A DNA stretch of 64,000 bases, taken from contig JACPCR010000059.1 of assembly GCA_016179685.1 (NCBI GenBank), positions 1-64,000 of the forward strand, in the 5' to 3' direction. This DNA is from Planctomycetota bacterium. GTDB lineage: Bacteria; Planctomycetota; PUPC01; JACPCR01. Shown piece by piece: positions 48,651 through 57,673 of the stretch. The notes under the pieces are model-generated. The model saw only the letters and a list, made by a program, of their open reading frames with translations. It was not told the DNA's origin and did not search any database. Both the position numbers and the translations under genes were made by a program. The number at the start of each line of letters is the position of its first letter. Within the stretch, counting starts at the first letter, position 1.

Positions 48651-49843
48651 GGCCCCACCTCTGATGCGGGTACGGTCTCGAGCAGGGATGCATTCAGGAA
48701 CTGGAACAGCAGGCCTGCCATCTCCTCGTGGCCCGCAACCGTGAAATGGCAATGGTCATCGAAAAGCGGGGGACCGCCTCGTGCGCGGAGCAGGCCGGGA
48801 AGCGGATCATAGAACGGCCAGCCCAAGGCGCGTGCCGTGCGCGCGAGGTGTTCCTGCGGCTCCGTTCGGTGAACCGAGGCATGGACCTGAACGCTCACGG
48901 GCATCGGGACGAGGACCGGTCGGATGCGATGCTCGCGGCACAGATGGTCCAGGGCGCGAAACTGCTCCTCGACCTCCGGCCACGTCTCGGGCCGCCAGGC
49001 GGCACCCCAGTCGAATTCGGCCGCCTCGATCAGTTCATTCAGGGCCGCTGGATGTTCCCTCCATGCCCCGTTCTCGAACAACTCCACCCACTGCATGCGC
49101 CGCCGAAATGGCAGATTGGGATTCGGACCACCCGCCAGCCGCCTGGCCATCAACGCCTGGTAGTACTTGCCATAAGCCCATGAGAAGAAGAGACTTCGGC
49201 GCAACCCGGGATACTTCTGCATGCCGCGAACGATCGAATCGCCTCCGGTGAATTCGGAACGGAATCCCACCGGCGGACGCGAGTCGTTCAGATAGAAACA
49301 GACGAGCACTAGGTCGGGCTGCACTTGCAGGTCTCTCTTCTGGAAAATTCTGAGAAGCTCACCCATGCCCGTGTCGGGATTCCCGCCGTTGATCACCTCA
49401 TAGGGACCGCCGTCCTGCGCTCGCAACCGGGCCTCGAGACGCTTGGTGAAGGTCTCCTCCAGATTCACCCGCGGGCCAAACACAACGGAGTCCCCCAGCA
49501 CGAGGATACGGAACGTTCCCGGTGGCTTTTCTGCAGGAAATTCTTGGTCGCGGTAACCCAGAGAGTTGATCCGGACCCGGTAACCCGGGACACTCTCCTC
49601 GGTGTTCGGAACTAGTTCGTAGCCCTCGTTGACGTGGTAGCTTAAGGTGGAATAATATTGTCGGTTCAAGTCGTCATCGGAAAAGAGCAGCCGGACAGCC
49701 ATCTCGCAAACGAGGAAAGACAGGATCAGGGAAGCGGCAGCGAGGAGCGCACGCCGCTTCCAGCGGCCGGGACGACCGGCCGGATTCGCCCGGCGGGTGG
49801 ACTCGGTATTCCCCGTCGTTTCGGGGGACGGCTGAGGGCTCAT
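48647..49843 (-). CDS. SGNH/GDSL hydrolase-like membrane-anchored protein
   Basis: The 398-aa protein has one N-terminal membrane anchor ('ALLAAASLILSFLVCEMAVRLLF'). An SGNH fold follows: block I 'FRILVLGDSVVFGPRV' with the nucleophile Ser, block II/III 'VINGGNPDTGMGELL ... LVCFYLNDSR' and block V 'FDDHCHFTVAGHEEMAGLL' with the Asp-x-x-His pair. Related proteins act as O-acetyl esterases or transferases on cell-surface glycans such as alginate or peptidoglycan. It is first in a coupled pair with the DUF2079 gene (GTGA overlap), suggesting a joint role in glycan modification. Confidence 0.88.
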   Translation of the reverse strand: MSPQPSPETTGNTESTRRANPAGRPGRWKRRALLAAASLILSFLVCEMAVRLLFSDDDLNRQYYSTLSYHVNEGYELVPNTEESVPGYRVRINSLGYRDQEFPAEKPPGTFRILVLGDSVVFGPRVNLEETFTKRLEARLRAQDGGPYEVINGGNPDTGMGELLRIFQKRDLQVQPDLVLVCFYLNDSRPPVGFRSEFTGGDSIVRGMQKYPGLRRSLFFSWAYGKYYQALMARRLAGGPNPNLPFRRRMQWVELFENGAWREHPAALNELIEAAEFDWGAAWRPETWPEVEEQFRALDHLCREHRIRPVLVPMPVSVQVHASVHRTEPQEHLARTARALGWPFYDPLPGLLRARGGPPLFDDHCHFTVAGHEEMAGLLFQFLNASLLETVPASEVGP

Positions 49844-49974
49844 GACGTGATTCTATCTTTCCGGGAAAATGTGCTCCAATCTCACCGTGGCGCAATATGA
49901 AAAATGTTGTTGCCGAACGGGCCGGGAATGGATAAGGTTAAAGAGGATTGCTTCTCCACGGGGAGTCTTGCTTC

Positions 49975-52599
49975 ATGACCCAGAGGGAACTTCATTTTCT
50001 CCAGACGGTCTCGCAATTGCAGTGGCTCAATCCCACGCAGGTAGCACAGGCCCAGCAAGCGATCGAGACCGCACGGAGTCAGGGTAACCCAATCACCCTT
50101 TGGGACATGCTGGTCCATTGGGGCTTTCTGTCGCGCCCGCAGGCCGAGAGAGCACTCCAGCAGGTCTTGCAGCTCGAGAACCAGACCAAGACGCAGGCCC
50201 GCGTGGCCACTGCCCCACCGGCCCAGCACGTCCAGGTTCCTGCAGCCCTGCCTACGGCTATCCCGATTCAGCCGGCGAGGGCGGTCCAGCCCGCCGCCCT
50301 CGCGCCGCTGCAGCCCCTGGCGGCACAGCCTGCCGCGGCCCCGGTCCAGCCCGCCGCCCTCGCGCCGCTGCAGCCCCTGGCGGCACAGCCTGCCGCGGCC
50401 CCGGTCCAGCCCGCCTCGCCAGCGACATCCGCTCCGGCCACGGAACAAAAATCCGAAACCAACGGCGGACACACCAAGAAGCTGACCCGGAAAAAGGTTC
50501 ACTTGATCCGTTCCCTGCGGAAGTCCAGCGCCCAGAAGCTCATGTTGCTCACCGTGCTGCTGCTGGCCTTCATCATCGGGGTCGGCGTCTATTGGTTCGT
50601 CAAGAAAAATAAGTCGGTCGCCGAGGGAGATAAGACACCCCCAACCGCTCAGGCAACTGTCAAAACGGACGGTCCCCCGGATAAAGGCATCTCTCCAGTC
50701 GGGCCCGGCAAGGGCGGCCCGCCGGAAACCACGGGAACGCCGGATACCGCCAAGGGTGGTTCCCCGGCTCCCGCAAGTAAGGCGGGCGGAGGCGGGCCTC
50801 CGACCGACGACGGGCCTCCGACCGACGACGGGCCTCCGACGAACGACGGGCCTCCGACGAACGACGGGCCTCCGACGAACGACGGGCCTCCGACGGACGG
50901 AACAGCCACGGCAACGGCGACTCCCCAGCTTTCGCCCCAGGAACGGAGGCCCCAGTGGGTCGGCCAGGAGGACGAGAAAATCATGGCGGATGTGGAGACG
51001 CAGGTTCCTGACCTGGTGAAGGCGTCCGACTTCCCGGAAGCCATCAAGCTGATCGCCGATGCCAAGGTGTTTCTTGCCAAGGATATGGATGCGGTCGATA
51101 AGCTTTCGGGGATGGACAAGGACGTCCGGCAGCAGGCCTTCGATTCGACCCAGGCCAAGGTCAGGCAGCTCGTTAACGGCAACCAATATGATCAAGGCAT
51201 TCAACTCCTGGAGGAGGCTCGGAAGCTGGGCCCGGAGTTCCATGAGGTGATCGACAAGGGCATCGCCCGAATTAAGGAAGAGAAAGAAGTTTTGGCGTCC
51301 ATGACGCCGCCGCCAGGCAGTTCGAATTCGGCCAACACACCAGGGCCCAGCGGTCTGAACTTCGAGCAACTCCAACCCCTTCTGACGGCCTACGGCTCCG
51401 TCATGCCCAGGCTTCTGCCGGTCCTCGAGCAGCGGAACGTGGTCCAGGCGACCACGATGTCGGAGGCGCTTTCGGGCGATGCGGCCAATGCGCCGATCAA
51501 GGCGCTGCTGGACCAGCTCCGGGCGGACCTCCCGAAGCTGCAGGCGCTTGTTGAAAAAGCGCAGAAGGCGGCGAAGGTGGGCCAGACCATGAGCCTGAAG
51601 TCCGGCCCAGTCAAGGTGCTCTCCACGGACGCCGACAAGGTGAGCGTGGAGGTGAATGGACGCAAGCAGGACAAGCCGTGGAACAAGCTGACGGGACAGG
51701 AGCTGCTGGGCTACGCCGGCCTGACCGATGCCACGGCGACGCCGGATGATCTCCTGGGGGTGGGCCTCGTGTACCTCTGCGACAAACGTTATGCGGAGGC
51801 GGTGGCCTTCTTCGGCAAGGTGAGCGCGACCTATCCCGGGGTTTCCGTTTACGAGGACATCAAGAAGATCGCGCCGGAGGTCGAGGCCCAGAAAGCGATT
51901 GACGAAATCCAGGCGGTGCTGGAGAAGAAGGACATGCGGGCTCTGGGGAAGCTGCTCAAGGAATTCCAGTCTGAACATGGCCAGACGGCGGTGTACAGGA
52001 CCCGGAAGGGCTTCCTGGACGACTGCCATTCGGAGGTCATCAACTTCCTGGCGGAGCGCGCCCGCGGGGCCAACGAGTTGATTGCGAAGGTGGACAAGGT
52101 GGCGGAGGACCTGCTCGAAGAGTTACTGAAGGAATCTCAGACCAAGCAGAAGCAGGTCGAGGAGGCCAAATCCAAGGAAATGATAGAAAAAAAGTCTTAC
52201 ACGCTTGGGGCGCCGGACGCGAACACGAAGCTTTGCGCCGTCACCGTGGCGGAAGACAAGGAACGTTCCAAGGAGGACAACCTGAAGGAAGTGCGCGGGA
52301 TGTTGGAGGCGGATAAGAAGAAGGAAAAAGACTTGAGCCCGGACGCGAAGCAGACGTTGAGAAAAGCTGAGAAGCAGCTTGAGGGTGATGTGGCCCGGAT
52401 ATTGCGGAAGTACGATCCCATGCTGGGCGGCCTCAAGAAGGCGTATACGGGGAAGAAAGCGGCGATCGAGAGCCGTAAGAGGAAACTGACTTCGCGAATC
52501 AAGGACGGCGAGGCGATGGACCTGGACGAAATCCGGTCCTTCATGAGTGGCGACAAAGAGACGGCTCGGGAGAAGCCTGCGCCGGAGAAAGACAAGTAG
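49975..52599 (+). CDS. Large membrane-anchored protein with low-complexity repeats
   Basis: The 874-aa product has an N-terminal helical region resembling the MshEN/type II secretion ATPase N-domain ('LNPTQVAQAQQAIETARSQGNPITLWDMLVHWGFLSRPQAERALQQVL'). An Ala/Pro/Gln linker follows with a 20-residue unit given twice by a perfect 60-bp duplication. One membrane helix lies near 189-207. A second linker has six six-residue units (GPPTDD/GPPTND). The long C-terminal part has charged helical and TPR-like segments and a coiled coil. No enzyme motif is seen. GGGGAG lies about 11 bases before the ATG. The function is unknown; it could be a scaffold or secretion component. Confidence 0.78.
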   Translation: MTQRELHFLQTVSQLQWLNPTQVAQAQQAIETARSQGNPITLWDMLVHWGFLSRPQAERALQQVLQLENQTKTQARVATAPPAQHVQVPAALPTAIPIQPARAVQPAALAPLQPLAAQPAAAPVQPAALAPLQPLAAQPAAAPVQPASPATSAPATEQKSETNGGHTKKLTRKKVHLIRSLRKSSAQKLMLLTVLLLAFIIGVGVYWFVKKNKSVAEGDKTPPTAQATVKTDGPPDKGISPVGPGKGGPPETTGTPDTAKGGSPAPASKAGGGGPPTDDGPPTDDGPPTNDGPPTNDGPPTNDGPPTDGTATATATPQLSPQERRPQWVGQEDEKIMADVETQVPDLVKASDFPEAIKLIADAKVFLAKDMDAVDKLSGMDKDVRQQAFDSTQAKVRQLVNGNQYDQGIQLLEEARKLGPEFHEVIDKGIARIKEEKEVLASMTPPPGSSNSANTPGPSGLNFEQLQPLLTAYGSVMPRLLPVLEQRNVVQATTMSEALSGDAANAPIKALLDQLRADLPKLQALVEKAQKAAKVGQTMSLKSGPVKVLSTDADKVSVEVNGRKQDKPWNKLTGQELLGYAGLTDATATPDDLLGVGLVYLCDKRYAEAVAFFGKVSATYPGVSVYEDIKKIAPEVEAQKAIDEIQAVLEKKDMRALGKLLKEFQSEHGQTAVYRTRKGFLDDCHSEVINFLAERARGANELIAKVDKVAEDLLEELLKESQTKQKQVEEAKSKEMIEKKSYTLGAPDANTKLCAVTVAEDKERSKEDNLKEVRGMLEADKKKEKDLSPDAKQTLRKAEKQLEGDVARILRKYDPMLGGLKKAYTGKKAAIESRKRKLTSRIKDGEAMDLDEIRSFMSGDKETAREKPAPEKDK
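50282..50401 (+). repeat. 60-bp perfect tandem duplication within a gene
   Basis: Units 50282-50341 and 50342-50401 are identical. They encode VQPAALAPLQPLAAQPAAAP twice, with a partial third copy after. The lack of any difference suggests a recent duplication. Confidence 0.9.
50793..50900 (+). repeat. 18-bp coding tandem repeat (GPPTDD/GPPTND)
   Basis: Six units of GGGCCTCCGACNNACGAC type encode a Gly-Pro-Pro-Thr-acidic linker after the membrane helix. Codon use is nearly identical between units, so the array is likely to vary in length between strains. Confidence 0.9.
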
Positions 52600-52655
52600 T
52601 TGACTTCTCGCAGCGTCGGCCTCTGCGAAAAATGAATCTGCCGGCAGGATACCTT

Positions 52656-55154
52656 TCAGCGGTGACCTTTACTGCCTTTTGCGCCGTCCCCGTCGGGCAT
52701 GCCCGGCATCGCTCGATCGATGGCATCCTGGATCGTTTCGCAAAAGTGGAACTCCAGGCGCTTGCGGATTTCCTGTGGAATATCCTCAAGGTCCTTCTGG
52801 TTTCGGGCAGGCAGAAGGATGCTCTTGATGCCGGCCCGATGTGCGGCGAGGACCTTTTCCTTGATGCCGCCGACGGGAAGGACACGGCCTCGGAGGGTAA
52901 TCTCGCCGGTCACGGCGACGAGGGGCCGGACGGGCCGATCCTGCGCCAGCGAGACCAGGGAGATGGCCATGGCGAGGCCGGCCGAGGGCCCGTCCTTGGG
53001 GACGGCCCCCCCGGGCACGTGGATGTGGAGATCGTGCTTCTCGAAGAAAGTCTTCGGGATGCTCAACGTGTCGGCGCGGGACTGGACGTAGCTCAACGCC
53101 GCCTCCGCCGACTCCTTCATCACATCACCAAGCTGGCCTGTCAGCTTGAAGACCTTCCGGCCTGGCATCTTCGTCGACTCGATGAACAGAATCTCGCCCC
53201 CTGCCTGCGTCCAAGCCAGCCCAGTGACCACCCCGGGGTCCCGGGTGCGCTCGGCGACCTCGGCGTCGAACTTGGGCGGGCCCAGGAAGGAAGGGACGGA
53301 TGCGGCGGTGACGCGGGCGCGGCGCGTGTTGCCGTAAGCCCTCTGCTTGGCGATCTTGCGGCACACGGCGGCAACCTCGCGCTCGAGGTTGCGCACCCCC
53401 GCCTCACGGGTGTAGTCCTGAATGATACGCCGGACCGCGGCCGGAACGAAACGAACATGAAGCCGCGTGAGCCCGTGCTCCTGGAGCTGCCGGGGAATCA
53501 GGAAGCCTCGGGCGATGGCCTGCTTTTCCTCCAGCGTGTATCCAGGCAGGTGGAGGACTTCCATGCGGTCGCGAAGGGCCGGGGGGATGGCTTCGAGGAG
53601 GTTGGCCGTGGTGATGAACATCACGCGGGAGAGATCGAAGGGCAGTTCCAAGTAGTGGTCCGAGAATGAGAAATTCTGTTCGGGGTCAAGCACCTCGAGG
53701 AGGGCGGAGGAGGGATCGCCCCGGAAATCCGCGCCCAGCTTGTCGATCTCATCGAGCATGAAGAGAGGATTGTTGGTGCCGGCCCGGCGGAGGCTTTGCA
53801 GAATCCTGCCCGGGAGCGCGCCGATGTAAGTCCGCCGGTGTCCCCGAATCTCCGCTTCATCGCGCACGCCGCCGAGGGAGAGACGCACAAAACGGCGGCC
53901 CAGGGCCCTGGCGATGGAACGTCCCAGCGAGGTCTTCCCCACCCCCGGCGGACCCAGAAAACACAGGATCGGTCCCCGCATGTCCTTCTTCAGCTTCCGC
54001 ACCGCCAGGTACTCGAGGATGCGATCCTTGACCTTCTCCAGCCCCGCGTGGTCCTCCTGGAGCACCTTCTCCGCCGAACGGATGTCCAGATTGTCCTCCG
54101 TGCTCACCTGCCAGGGGAGGGCGAGAATCCAGTCCAGGTAGTTGCGGGAGACGGTATATTCCGGGGACCCCGGGGCCATGCGGGCGAGGCGTTCCAGCTC
54201 GCGTTCGGCCTGCTGCCTGGCCTCCTCCGGCGGCCGCGCGGCCTCGAGCTTCTTCTTCAATTCCTCCACCTCAGCCGCACGCTCGTCGCCCTCTCCCAGT
54301 TCCTTCTGGATCGCTTTCATCTTCTCCCGGAGGAAATACTCGCGCTGGCTCTTGTTCACTTCCGTTTCCACCTGGCTCTCCAGCTTGGTGCTCAACTCTG
54401 CCAGCTCCAGCTCGCGGCCGAGAAACTGGGACACGACTTGCAGCCGAGCCCGGACGTCCAGGGCCTCCAGTACCCGCTGCTTCTCCGCCAGGGCGATGTT
54501 CAGGGCGCTTCCGATCAGGTCGGCGCGCCGGCCCGGGTCCTCGATGTTCAAGAGGATCACTTGCAGCTCCTGGGAGGACTGGGGATTGAGCGCCAGGAAC
54601 TTCTGGAACTGGCTCGTCACGTTGCGGTCCAGCGCCAGGACCTCCCGCGACGGCTCGAGACGGTCCCCCGCCGGCCGGACGCGCGCCACCAGGTAGGGCT
54701 TGCCTGCCATGCCCTCATCCACGTGCACGCGGCTCAAGCCCTGCACCAGGATGCGGACCGTGGAGTCCGGAAACTTTACCATCTTCAATACGATGCACCC
54801 CGTCCCCAGGCCGTGCAGGTCCTTCAGACCCGGATTCTCTTGGCCCGGCTCGCGCTGAAGAACAAGCGCGAGAAGCTTGTTGCCGACCAGCACGTCGTCC
54901 ACCAACTGGATCGAGGAGTCGCGGGAGACCAGGAGGGGGATCATCATCCCGGGGAACACGACCACGTCGCGCAGCGGCATGACGGGAAGAAAAGAGGGGA
55001 TGCGGAAGGAGGGCTCAGAGGCCTCGGAATCGCCTTCCGGCTCGCTTTCTTCAGAGGACTCTGGGGTGGAGGAGGGAGGCTGTCCCTCCGCCGCGGCTTC
55101 CGGGGGCTTTTCACCGTGTTCCGGCTTCGCACTCGTTTCTTCGCTTTCGTCCAT
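52656..55154 (-). CDS. lon: ATP-dependent protease Lon
   Basis: Lon degrades misfolded and regulatory proteins. The 832-aa protein has the N-terminal substrate domain ('LPVMPLRDVVVFPGMMIPLLVSR'), AAA+ ATPase ('FLGPPGVGKTSLGRSIARALGR' Walker A, 'FMLDEIDKLGADFRGD' Walker B) and the protease domain with the Ser in 'PKDGPSAGLAMA' and the Lys in 'GGIKEKVLAAHRAG'. A disordered, Glu/Ser/Pro-rich leader of about 50 residues precedes the N domain. The ATG at 55154 is chosen from that composition; another ATG lies at 55193. It follows hsp20 by 65 bp, a plausible heat-shock operon. Confidence 0.95.
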   Translation of the reverse strand: MDESEETSAKPEHGEKPPEAAAEGQPPSSTPESSEESEPEGDSEASEPSFRIPSFLPVMPLRDVVVFPGMMIPLLVSRDSSIQLVDDVLVGNKLLALVLQREPGQENPGLKDLHGLGTGCIVLKMVKFPDSTVRILVQGLSRVHVDEGMAGKPYLVARVRPAGDRLEPSREVLALDRNVTSQFQKFLALNPQSSQELQVILLNIEDPGRRADLIGSALNIALAEKQRVLEALDVRARLQVVSQFLGRELELAELSTKLESQVETEVNKSQREYFLREKMKAIQKELGEGDERAAEVEELKKKLEAARPPEEARQQAERELERLARMAPGSPEYTVSRNYLDWILALPWQVSTEDNLDIRSAEKVLQEDHAGLEKVKDRILEYLAVRKLKKDMRGPILCFLGPPGVGKTSLGRSIARALGRRFVRLSLGGVRDEAEIRGHRRTYIGALPGRILQSLRRAGTNNPLFMLDEIDKLGADFRGDPSSALLEVLDPEQNFSFSDHYLELPFDLSRVMFITTANLLEAIPPALRDRMEVLHLPGYTLEEKQAIARGFLIPRQLQEHGLTRLHVRFVPAAVRRIIQDYTREAGVRNLEREVAAVCRKIAKQRAYGNTRRARVTAASVPSFLGPPKFDAEVAERTRDPGVVTGLAWTQAGGEILFIESTKMPGRKVFKLTGQLGDVMKESAEAALSYVQSRADTLSIPKTFFEKHDLHIHVPGGAVPKDGPSAGLAMAISLVSLAQDRPVRPLVAVTGEITLRGRVLPVGGIKEKVLAAHRAGIKSILLPARNQKDLEDIPQEIRKRLEFHFCETIQDAIDRAMPGMPDGDGAKGSKGHR

Positions 55155-55219
55155 CAGCGTCACCCTCTGGGTCGACGGCTGCGGAAGCGCCATCGGACCG
55201 CCGCCGCCGCGGCCGTTGG

Positions 55220-55669
55220 CTAGGATTCCCGCAGGATGATCACCCGGGTGGTCTTTCGACCCCGCGCCTTGGGCACGCTCACCTCGAGAAAGCCCCCGCT
55301 GTACGTCGCTTTCACCCGGGACTCCTCGATGGGGCCCGGCATCTTGATCACCCGCTGGAAAGGTCCTACGTGAATCTCCATCTGCCGAAACTGCGTGCCC
55401 GGCCTGCGCGGCACGTCGCCCCGCTGGCCCTGAACAATCAACCGGTCGCCGTCCACCGCAATCTGAAAGTCCTCCGCCTCGATCCCGGGAATCTCCATGC
55501 GGATGACCACCTCGTCCGGTGTCTCGTACACGTCGGTCGGTGGCCGCCAGCCGTCCGTGTGCACGGAAGTAGCTGGCTGCGTGCTCAGAAGGAATTCCTG
55601 AAAGGTTCTGACCATTTCATTCTGCATTTCGACGACGTCCTTGATGATGTCAACTTTCGAGGTAGGCAT
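55220..55669 (-). CDS. Hsp20-family small heat shock protein
   Basis: The 149-aa protein has an alpha-crystallin domain: 'PPTDVYETPDEVVIRMEIPGIEAEDFQIAVDGDRLIVQGQR', 'FRQMEIHVGPFQRVIKMPGPIEESRVKATYSGGFLEVSVPKA' with the A-x-x-x-x-G-x-L motif, and a C-terminal 'RVIIL' tail (I-x-I-type). It holds unfolding proteins. GGAGGTG lies 6 bases before the ATG, and a sigma70-like promoter can be read upstream (55709-55737). It lies directly upstream of lon. Confidence 0.93.
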   Translation of the reverse strand: MPTSKVDIIKDVVEMQNEMVRTFQEFLLSTQPATSVHTDGWRPPTDVYETPDEVVIRMEIPGIEAEDFQIAVDGDRLIVQGQRGDVPRRPGTQFRQMEIHVGPFQRVIKMPGPIEESRVKATYSGGFLEVSVPKARGRKTTRVIILRES

Positions 55670-55708
55670 GAAACACCTCCACCCACGGTTTCGAGTCTTA
55701 TTCCTGAT

Positions 55709-55737
55709 ATTCTAGGCTGTCGGCACAGAAAGTTCCA
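55709..55737 (-). promoter_or_regulatory. Candidate promoter of hsp20-lon
   Basis: On the minus strand TGGAAC (55737-55732) and TAGAAT (55714-55709) are 17 bp apart, a good spacing. TAGAAT differs from TATAAT by one base; the -35 is weak. The first bases, GGAACTTT, also resemble the -35 of ECF sigma factors. It lies about 40 bp upstream of the hsp20 ATG. No CIRCE element is present. Confidence 0.4.
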
Positions 55738-55815
55738 CCCGCAAAAAGCACGAATCGCACCGTAGAGTGCGGCTTCGGACCCTAAGCTCTGCAGGGGAGG
55801 GGCCCGTCCTCTCCG

Positions 55816-56166
55816 TCACCCGGTCTCACCGCCGCCCACCGGGTCGACCTCCCTGTCTGGTGGAGACACGGCATTCTCCGTGTTTCTGGAGGATCTCGAA
55901 GCGGGCATGGTGGTTCGTGGAGACGTTACGTTGGTGTTGGTGCTGAGCAACACGCTCTCTCGAATCCGCCCCATGATTCCCTTGATCAGGACCTGCCGGG
56001 ATAGATCGGAGTCAACCCGAAGGCCCGTTTCCTTCGCGAGAACCTTAAGGTCAGGCACGGCAAGCTTCTCAAGGCGGGAGTTCAACTCGGCAGTCCGTTC
56101 GTCACGGGCCGCGCCGGCGAGTTCATCATAGAGAGCAGGAGCTGCCTCGGGGGACAGGGTGACCAT
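55816..56166 (-). CDS. Small SAP/Rho-N-like protein
   Basis: The 116-aa product has a helical core 'ERTAELNSRLEKLAVPDLKVLAKETGLRVDSDLSRQVLIKGIMGRIRESVL', reminiscent of SAP or Rho-N helix-extended-helix nucleic-acid binding domains. It is flanked by a short N-terminal helix and a Ser/Thr/Arg-rich tail. AAGGGTG lies a few bases before the ATG at 56166. No family is recognised with confidence and the C-terminal tail looks unstructured. A nucleic-acid role is a guess. Confidence 0.55.
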   Translation of the reverse strand: MVTLSPEAAPALYDELAGAARDERTAELNSRLEKLAVPDLKVLAKETGLRVDSDLSRQVLIKGIMGRIRESVLLSTNTNVTSPRTTMPASRSSRNTENAVSPPDREVDPVGGGETG

Positions 56167-56283
56167 CTCAGCACCCTTCTTTCGTTTCCGGACAAGGCCG
56201 ATGGGGGCGTCTCACGGCACGTTCGGATGCGGCCGCTCACCTTGCAATCCGGGACACTGAGCGAGTAGACTGATCCTTTCGTT

Positions 56284-56396
56284 GTCAGGTGTCAGGTGTC
56301 GGGAAAGAGCTGAGCGCCTGGCGCTGAGTAGGGGAATTGGATATCCGCGGCCCCTGTGGCCTGGCTGACCTTCTCTGACACCCGGCACCTGAAACC
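56284..56396. repeat. Dispersed inverted-repeat family B, copy (about 113 bp)
   Basis: The left end GTCAGGTGTCAGGTGTCGGG is mirrored at the right end by TCTGACACCCGGCACCTGAA. A similar element with the same kind of ends lies at 61735-61839, and half-copies occur near 17248 and 34946. It is upstream of the transaldolase gene. Confidence 0.6.
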
Positions 56397-56448
56397 ATTT
56401 GTCCCCGGATCGTCTTGCCGGCGATAGCAAGCCTCGCGAGGTCACCCC

Positions 56449-57624
56449 ATGTCCGACAACGTTTTCGCCCGGATGAAGGCTCTCAATCCCGACACGGAAC
56501 TCTGGTTTGACTCGAGTCCCCTTGTATTCGCCTCGTGGCGGCGGGAAGTGACGGCGAAGCTTTCGCTGCCGGAATCGGGCAATCCCCTGGACCGTTTCTT
56601 CCAGGGGGAGGCGAGGGACCGAGTGATCGACGGGTCGACAACGAACCCGGGCCTGGGTTTCAAGGCGGTGACGGTCAATCCGGGGGAGGAGGCCCGGTGG
56701 CGGGAATGGGTGCGGGCCTGGCGGTGCAAGCATCCGGCCGTGCCGCGGTATGAGGCCTATCTGGAGACGTACCGCGAGGTGGCGCGGCAAGGCGCGGAGA
56801 CGCTGTCGCCCGTACTGAAGGCCTCGATGGGCCGGCGCGGCTACATCTCCTGCCAGCTCGATCCGAGGCTGTCGGACGACCCGGACCGGATGGTGGAGCA
56901 GGCGCGATTCTTCCGCGAGGCGTCACCCGGGATCATGATCAAGTTTCCGGGCACGAAGGCGGGGATCGAGGGCATCCGCCGGGTGACAGCGCTCGGGATA
57001 CCGACGAATGCGACGCTGGTCTTCACGGTGTCCCAGCTCCTCGCGGTGGCGGAGGCGGTGGCGGCGGGCCTACTTGAAGCGCGTCGCCGCGGCGTGGACA
57101 TGAGCTACTGGCGCTCGGTGGCGACCATGATGCTGGGCCGTTTCGAGGACAGCAAGGGACACGAGGCCTCGGCGGCGCAGGCGGGCGTGAAGCTGACCCC
57201 GGAGCTGCGGCGATGGGCCGGCATCGCCATCGCCAAGCGCGCCTACGAGATTTACCGCCGAAACGCCTGGCCGACCAAGCTCCTTCTCGCCTCCATGCGG
57301 ATCGGTCCGGAGGTTGAAGGCCGGCCCAGAATCTGGCATCTCGAACAGTTCTTCGGCGGTGACGTCGTGAAAACGGTATTCCCGAATATCCTCGAGAACG
57401 CTCTCGTCGTCTTCCGGGACAAGCCGCTCGAGCCCCACATGCACGAGCCGGTCCCCCAGGCGGCGCTCCAGACGTTGCTGCGCATCCCGTACTTCCGGCA
57501 GGGGTACGATCCGGACGGATTGAAGCCGGAGGAGTGGGGCGTCTATCCGCCCGTGGTCGAGACCCGGACGTCCTTCACGCAGGATGCGGTGGCGATGGAG
57601 GAATGGGTGGCGAGGAATCTATGA
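56449..57624 (+). CDS. tal: Transaldolase-family protein
   Basis: The 391-aa TIM-barrel protein belongs to the transaldolase family. The Schiff-base lysine lies in 'SPGIMIKFPGTKAGIEGI' and the substrate Asp/Asn in 'LWFDSSPLVFA' and 'VIDGSTTNPGLGFKAV'. 'PTNATLVFTVSQLLAVAEAVAAGL', 'GRFEDSKGHEAS' and 'KLLLASMRIGPEVEGRP' complete the barrel. It moves dihydroxyacetone units between sugar phosphates in the pentose phosphate pathway. It is nearer the long actinobacterial-like transaldolases than to E. coli TalB. The start ATG follows a GAGGTCACCCC site. Confidence 0.85.
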   Translation: MSDNVFARMKALNPDTELWFDSSPLVFASWRREVTAKLSLPESGNPLDRFFQGEARDRVIDGSTTNPGLGFKAVTVNPGEEARWREWVRAWRCKHPAVPRYEAYLETYREVARQGAETLSPVLKASMGRRGYISCQLDPRLSDDPDRMVEQARFFREASPGIMIKFPGTKAGIEGIRRVTALGIPTNATLVFTVSQLLAVAEAVAAGLLEARRRGVDMSYWRSVATMMLGRFEDSKGHEASAAQAGVKLTPELRRWAGIAIAKRAYEIYRRNAWPTKLLLASMRIGPEVEGRPRIWHLEQFFGGDVVKTVFPNILENALVVFRDKPLEPHMHEPVPQAALQTLLRIPYFRQGYDPDGLKPEEWGVYPPVVETRTSFTQDAVAMEEWVARNL

Positions 57625-57673
57625 TCCGATCCGGCCGGAAACGGCCGGGGCAATACACGTGGAGGGAGAAGCC

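Noticed and set aside
47361..48812. 483-codon frame on + opposite the DUF2079 gene
   Set aside because: Glu/Gly/Arg-rich shadow of a clearly coding minus-strand gene.
49882..52029. 715-codon minus-strand frame opposite the 874-aa protein
   Set aside because: Arg-rich repeats mirror the coding repeats on the other strand; no domain.
53796..55223. 475-codon frame opposite lon
   Set aside because: Shadow of lon; no recognisable motif.
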